Assembly (NCBI GenBank): GCA_021234155.1
Contig: JAJEKV010000062.1
Span: 6,912,432-6,976,431, forward strand
Origin: Isoetes taiwanensis
Taxonomy: Eukaryota > Streptophyta > Lycopodiopsida > Isoetales > Isoetaceae
DNA length: 64,000 bases
Direction: 5' to 3'
This document shows positions 58,931-64,000 of the stretch, in pieces (within the stretch, counting starts at the first letter, position 1; each line of letters starts with the position of its first letter). The notes under the pieces were generated by a model that was not told the origin of the DNA, searched no databases, and saw only the letters and a list, made by a program, of their open reading frames with translations. The position numbers were made by a program, and so were the translations under genes.

Positions 58931-61110
58931 GTGCGTAAAGTTTAGTATGCATTTAGTCTAAAGACACAAATATTTAAGCTCAATTCATCGCATAATAGCC
59001 ATTCAATGAAGGTCACCTTTGTTTAATCTCGGTGCATAGTCGAGAAATTTGAATCAAACTCAAAGAGTCGCGTTGGATTTATTTAGCGTGACATAAAAAG
59101 TTCCTAAAAGATGAATGTCTATGAGTATCAAGAATTAAATTTGAAGAATTTATAGTGGAATTTGCATCCGTTAACATTACTATATATTTTCATGCAACTT
59201 TATAGTAATTCTCGTATCATGTAGTCATAAGATTTCTAGCAGTCAGAAGTTCACCATTGTATATTAGAACTGAAGACATGCCTTTTTTCCTTCCATGCTA
59301 TTAATTACGAAAATAGTGGACACCATTATCAACTGAGTAATTCCTATTAGAAATAATAATTCCTGGTCATTCGAGCCACAGCATATGGTTTCTCTACAAC
59401 ATAAAATCCATCATCTTTTATTGATCAACAAGTTGTATCACTTATGCTTCCACAACTGCAATACATGTCAATGACCATTGTACTTAACAATGTTCAAACC
59501 ATATTGAGCCTTCATTATAAGGGCATGGATCTGCTTGCCCAACTCAATGGAATCTAAATAAATGCATGCATTCAAAAAGTTTATAAAGGTCATCTAATTG
59601 TAGAAGATGTTTGTTATAGAGTAGCTTTTTTTACAGGATAATTTCAAATGTGTTGTACTCTTCTTGAATTCTTAGGCACTCCTAACATTTTTACCTAGTG
59701 CACTATTTCCAATGTAGTATAGTGCACAGCTAAAACAAAGATTCCATAATCCTTCTTACTTGCGAAACTCAATACCTTCGCAGAAGCAAGCCTTAAATAT
59801 GAGGCCAACTTATGGGACTTGCTACTACATCTATCATTGTCTCTCTACCGCTGCTATCCACAACAAATATCAGCCTACGTATACCAACTCCAATCCAAAA
59901 TTAGATTTACAAATTCCTCTGTTGATGAACAGTTCGGCTATAGACCCATGAAAAGGCATCTCTATATAACTAAAGGCATCCTAAAATCGCAATTCTTCTC
60001 ACCAAAAGGACTACCATGGACACATTCTCTACTCACATTGAATGTAAATTTCTCCATAATGAATACACCATCGCATCCAATGCACATATAGACAACCTAA
60101 ATAAATGCATGCATATAGCAAAGAGAAGAACACAATAACATATTTTGTCTCCATTTCAAACTGATACAAAACGAGGGTTCACCCTAATCTTACAGCATAC
60201 AAACCTTACACAAGTCAAAATAAAGCCGTTCTTATTGTTCTTGTTTACTGCTAACATCTTAAAGCGCATCCAAAACTCATTTGCACCTATCTACAGCATA
60301 AAAATATGGTTAAAGTAAACAGGCAATCAAGCCCATTTCCAACAAACTAAAAATGAACGGTGGCCTCTACTGAGCACAAACAAAATTTGGCAGCCCCCAG
60401 AATCACCATATCTGCACTAGTATTTTCTACCTGCATGAGATCAGTGACGAAAAAGGATGGAAAAGAAAGAACTACTATGAAGAATTCTGAAAAGGTTTTA
60501 AGATAAAAATTGTAGCAAGAAAGTAAAAACTCAAATTCACGCCAGACTCTAACGAGTCCCACGGGAACACGTATATGTTCAAATGTTCCTGACGCAATAT
60601 CGCTAAGAGTCCAGGCTACTCAAATGCAAGTGTCACAAAATATAATGTCAAATTTTTTATCATGGTTGCCTGCATTGTTAAACTTCTTGATAAACATTTT
60701 GTTTTGTGCATTTGTGATCTATCAATCCCAAAGCACAACTTCTAGATCTCAGATGAAGCTCATTACATATCATGGCTCTACTTCCTCCTAAGCAAAATCC
60801 TTATGGTAGTCTAAAGTTAACTATCAAATGATAGAAATCAGATGGCACATTTAGAGAAATCAGACTCGGTGATATAATGGTGAATCATGGACATAAATTT
60901 AAACAACATTTATTATGTGAAGGCAACGTTTTTAAGTCTAAAATGCTGCAAAGAATGTCGTTCCTATGCTTCTACACATTTAGAACTCCCACAACTGTGG
61001 ATCATACCCTAAAATCCCCATGCTTCCATTAAGATATAATAAAAATATTAAAACAACAAATGTCCTTATGAGCTTCACATAGATTAAAATATTTAATTTA
61101 ATTTAATTTA
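58931..61110. other. Unannotated AT-rich region
   Basis: I see no conserved protein, RNA or repeat boundary. Open frames are short and AT-driven. TTTAATTTAATTTAATTTAT near 61092 is simple sequence. Confidence 0.45.
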
Positions 61111-61154
61111 TTTATCAAGCCATTTAGGCCCCCAGGCCTCTATGGCTTGATAAA
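61111..61154. other. Hairpin, 13-bp outer and 5-bp inner stem
   Basis: TTTATCAAGCCAT (61111-61123) pairs with ATGGCTTGATAAA (61142-61154); an inner AGGCC/GGCCT stem follows 2-nt bulges. The stem lies 45 bp upstream of a small LINE insertion. Function unknown. Confidence 0.85.
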
Positions 61155-61199
61155 TGGTAGTGACTTATATTTGAACGTCCTTCAAAATAAAACCTTCAA

Positions 61200-61292
61200 G
61201 TGGGCAGGAGTACACTAATATCGTTCATCTTTGTATTTATTTTGGATTAATATTAATTAATCTGATCTTTCAAAAAAAAAAAAAAAAAAAAA
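61200..61292 (+). mobile_element. Very short 5'-truncated retroposon (LINE-type tail)
   Basis: About 70 bp (GTGGGCAGGAGTACAC to TTAATCTGATCTTTC) followed by an A tail of about 25. It is flanked by the duplication AAAACCTTCAA (61189-61199 and 61293-61303). The end resembles the end of the LINE at 19.4 kb (ATTAAT...CTTTC...TTC before the A run). It is an extremely truncated LINE insertion or SINE tail. Confidence 0.65.
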
Positions 61293-61886
61293 AAAACCTT
61301 CAAATAAATAAACATGCATTAGGACCATAATTATCAATACTGTGTAAAGTTATAGTTGAAGTACAAAAAAATTTTAATCTTGGTGTTCTCCGACCTTAAG
61401 TTGACATTCCTACCAGGGCACTACAAATTTCAACTTCTGACAGAGCAAAATATTAATATTATACTCCAGAAAAAACTTTTACCCATCAGGCATGGCAAAG
61501 CATGAAATCCTCATTATGTATGCCAAATTCATTTTGATGACCAATTGTGTTGACAGAAACAGCTTGCTTTCTGAACATCTCTGCAGTGACAAAATTTTTG
61601 TTAGACATGCAACAAGCAATGATTCATATTGAAACACCTTGACGTCTGGAAAATATTGTAAGCATAACCTATTGAGCTTATTGTCAATGGCTTAATCATT
61701 TTTCAGCAAAGAAGAAAAAGAATAATTTCAATTGATCAATGACAGATTGACTAGAGCACAAGGGTTATACAAACATAATAAAGATATAGATACAAATAAT
61801 GGTGAACTCCAAACCACTTTAAACCATTCCACTAAACCATTGAAGCTCTATACAGAGAAACTACCTTCGGCATGTACTCTCCTAGC

Positions 61887-62217
61887 CTAGAGAGCCATTT
61901 CTGCTTGCAATGCTGCTAGTTCATCATCTTTTGCTGGGATCTGTGGTGCAGGTGCGGCTGTAACAGGCTTCAACAACTCGTCCTCCTAACTCTGCACCTT
62001 CTAAGTCTTCTAGTTCAGACTCCAATTCATCCTGCAATATGACACAAGCCACGTAAGAAATTACTATCTAATAGGCAACACTGCAGAGAATGGGAAAATT
62101 ATAACCTCATCAAAGTCAGTCGTTCCAAATGATCCGGTTAGTGCTTCCTGTATCTACTTCATATTTTATCTCTGCTCATTGATGTATTTCATGGTCTTGT
62201 CAACGTCATTAATGTTG
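61887..62217 (-). pseudogene. VPS32/SNF7 (ESCRT-III) 3' end, disrupted
   Basis: Exon 62217-62106 reads NINDVDKTMKYINEQR, stop, NMK, stop, IQEALTGSFGTTDFDE. Exon 62031-61887 reads DELESELEDLEGAEL and, after one extra base, ELLKPVTAAPAPQIPAKDDE and LAALQAEMAL-stop. This is the C-terminal part of VPS32/SNF7/CHMP4, the filament-forming ESCRT-III subunit of multivesicular-body sorting (family wording NIDDVDKTM, GTTDFDEDELEAELEELEGA, DDELAALQAEMA). The GT-AG intron (62105-62032) is retained, so this is a genomic, not processed, copy. Two in-frame stops and one frameshift make it a pseudogene. The N-terminal basic helix was not found upstream within the window. Confidence 0.93.
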
Positions 62218-62564
62218 CTGAAGATGGATTGAACTCAGATAATCATTTCTTTAATGCACTAAAATCCCCTACTTACGTGTTCTGGTGCCTGGATAAGAGA
62301 AATGGACAAGTTTAACATCAGAAATCACGGGTTAGCGGACAAAGAGCAAATCTGACATTAAATTTTCCCATTCTCGTAAAGGAAGTGAAATGCATTGGTG
62401 GACATGCTCAACTAAGATTGCATGCCATAGAACCCACAAACAAAATAGCAATGCAGATCTACATTTGTCGGGATTCAATCTACATTCGGCAAGCAGGACC
62501 CAAAGAAAAACACTTACCGTTAAAAGTATGAAACGGAAGGCTCTCTGGAGCTTGCTTTGTGCTG

Positions 62565-62953
62565 GAGCGCCGTATTCCTACTTCGGGAAGTGGTAAACCC
62601 CGGACACATGTCGGGTTTACCACCGCTTCCGATTTCAAGCTCAAGAACAACGGTTTCTGCATGTTTTTTCACTGATCTTGCTTGATCCATGCTCAAATCT
62701 CTTGCTCTTTTGATAGAATGAGGTTTTTAGGGGCTGCCAAGGTGATTCCAATGGTGTTTGAATCGGATTGAACCGTTCAGTAAGCTGATTGCAAGCTCTA
62801 TTCAAAGATTAGCATGCCAAAACACGGTCCACACTTTCGGTTCACCGCGTGGTTATCCCAGCCAAAAAAAAAGTGGTAAACCCGGACATGACAGTGGTAA
62901 ACTCGGACATGTGTCCGGGTTTACCACTTCCCGGAGTAGGAATACGGCGCTCC
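62565..62953. mobile_element. 389-bp Mutator-like MITE with perfect 10-bp target duplication
   Basis: Terminal inverted repeats of about 58 bp start GGAGCGCCGTATTCCTACT and differ at only a few positions. Each contains GGGAAGTGGTAAACCC and its own palindrome GTGGTAAACC...GGTTTACCAC. The target duplication GCTTTGTGCT is perfect (62555-62564 and 62954-62963). A 10-bp duplication with long inverted ends is typical of Mutator-like elements. The ~270-bp interior has no transposase, so it depends on an autonomous relative elsewhere. Confidence 0.92.
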
Positions 62954-62963
62954 GCTTTGTGCT

Positions 62964-64000
62964 CTATTGTTCAGAAGGAAACAGAAGCACCCTAGGAATC
63001 CTCCCCTACATTCTGTTCACAGAGGTTTCTTCTTTCTGATCGGCCGTCTAACAGGACCCACAAAAGAAAAACATCAGACCATGAGGCCAAGAACAATGTC
63101 CGAAAGGCCGATTCCAAACAATAAATGCCCGTCAGCCCCTTTTGACAAAGCCTAATACTGGGTCCAGACTGGAACTGTAACCCGCAGCTTGGGTCTTGCA
63201 GATTTTACTATACAGAACAGGTCTAGAAGCCCCAAATGACGAATTTCCTCCGCAATAGTGTGAAGATACTGTGCTGAGTTCCTTTTCTTCCTTTTGTATA
63301 GCCCTGTGTATTGCGTTCATTGCCACTGCGCCACTCTATCAATTCCATCGTAGCTCAAGATCAAGATGGACCAGTGAACTCAGTGAGGTTCAGGGAACAC
63401 TAGTCAGAGATGGATACCTATATGTAAGCGGCAGAATCTTTTGCAATCGCAGAGAATTTTATTGCTTGATCCGCGGATTCATACAGCTGACATTGAACAT
63501 CTTAAGCTTGGCCTCTTAAACAGATCTCAGATTTCTGGAAATTTATTTAATCCTGTGATATACAATAGGAACGGCTTTCAAAATGAGAAATTGTAAAAGC
63601 AAAAAGGTTTACCTTTCTGGGTTCCAGAAGAACGCACAAACCTTAGCAGTGAATTATTGCCGCGGTCACAAAGGACCATAACCCATTAGAAAATAGAGCA
63701 GAAATTCCGTGCCATAGCTGAAGGTTTCTTGCATATTGCAAGGAAGCCGAGCCCAATAAAACATGATTGAGGTGAATCGTGGCTTTAAAGCTCCTAATGC
63801 CAATGCCATATATGCTCGGTTTGTGTTTTGAAGCTCCCTGCCGTGATTAATGTTCCTGAAAAATCTTAGCTAGCTCCCTGGTTCACAGAACCTTAGTCGG
63901 CAATACGTTTCCACCTTCACAAAATCGCACGATTAACCGTTAGCAAATCAAATAGCTCCTGATTGGCGCTATACACATGAAATATTTGAGCAGACAAACT
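62964..64000. other. Unannotated end of window
   Basis: No recognised gene. A plus-strand frame 63271-63519 starts with a hydrophobic stretch (SFCIALCIAFIATAPL) but shows no family wording. The last kilobase may contain intron or promoter of a gene outside the window. Confidence 0.4.

Overview
The window looks like accessory, repeat-dominated nuclear DNA of a land plant (or close streptophyte) that still makes flagellated sperm. The clues are spliced GT-AG gene structures, AT-rich introns, plant-type gene families (malectin-like LRR receptor kinase, PHD/GNAT chromatin protein of the IDM1 type) and a SAS-6 centriole gene fragment. SAS-6 is known from bryophytes, lycophytes, ferns and cycads/Ginkgo but is lost in flowering plants. 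I cannot name the species.

Layout. 1-8.9 kb: a chain of related non-autonomous repeats bounded by (TA)n, including a tandem pair carrying tRNA-like promoters. 8.9-9.8 kb: SAS-6-like exons (+). 10.6-11.7 kb: local tandem duplications. 15.2-17.9 kb: two ~1-1.75 kb TA-bounded elements in opposite orientation around a 125-bp TA tract. 19.4-19.8 kb: 5'-truncated LINE with target-site duplication. 21.7-27.0 kb (-): the 3' part of a Helitron-type transposon, with a helicase C-terminal half, a ten-exon RPA70-like gene whose reading frame is intact from DBD-A to DBD-C, and a spliced unknown gene. The helicase is cut off at a TA-bounded element (27.0-28.4 kb). 28.4-31.5 kb: a second copy of the 3.7-4.7 kb segment followed by a broken RRP44/DIS3 fragment (+). 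34.1-36.2 kb and 54.2-56.1 kb: two nearly identical ~1.9-kb TA-bounded elements. 36.1-37.1 kb: another terminal-repeat family with a 142-bp palindrome and a 26-nt match to bacterial/organellar 23S rRNA. 40.9-43.3 kb (-): alanyl-tRNA synthetase and malectin receptor-kinase fragments. 48.3-50.7 kb (+): IDM1-like fragment. 56.1-58.9 kb: GC-rich hairpin, tRNA-half-like sequence and unrecognised ORFs. 61.2-63.0 kb: tiny LINE insertion, VPS32/SNF7 pseudogene, and a 389-bp Mutator-like MITE with a perfect 10-bp target duplication.

The unifying signal is a family of modular elements that begin or end in TATATACAAGT or TATATACAATT. The large members carry long arrays of GAATCT cores spaced 10-11 bp apart; the small members carry CCGTCC...GGACGG hairpins. 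Most host-gene fragments lie downstream of a small hairpin-bearing member in a constant orientation, which suggests element-associated gene capture or rearrangement. The only genes that look intact are those of the Helitron block; the recognisable host genes are partial or disrupted.
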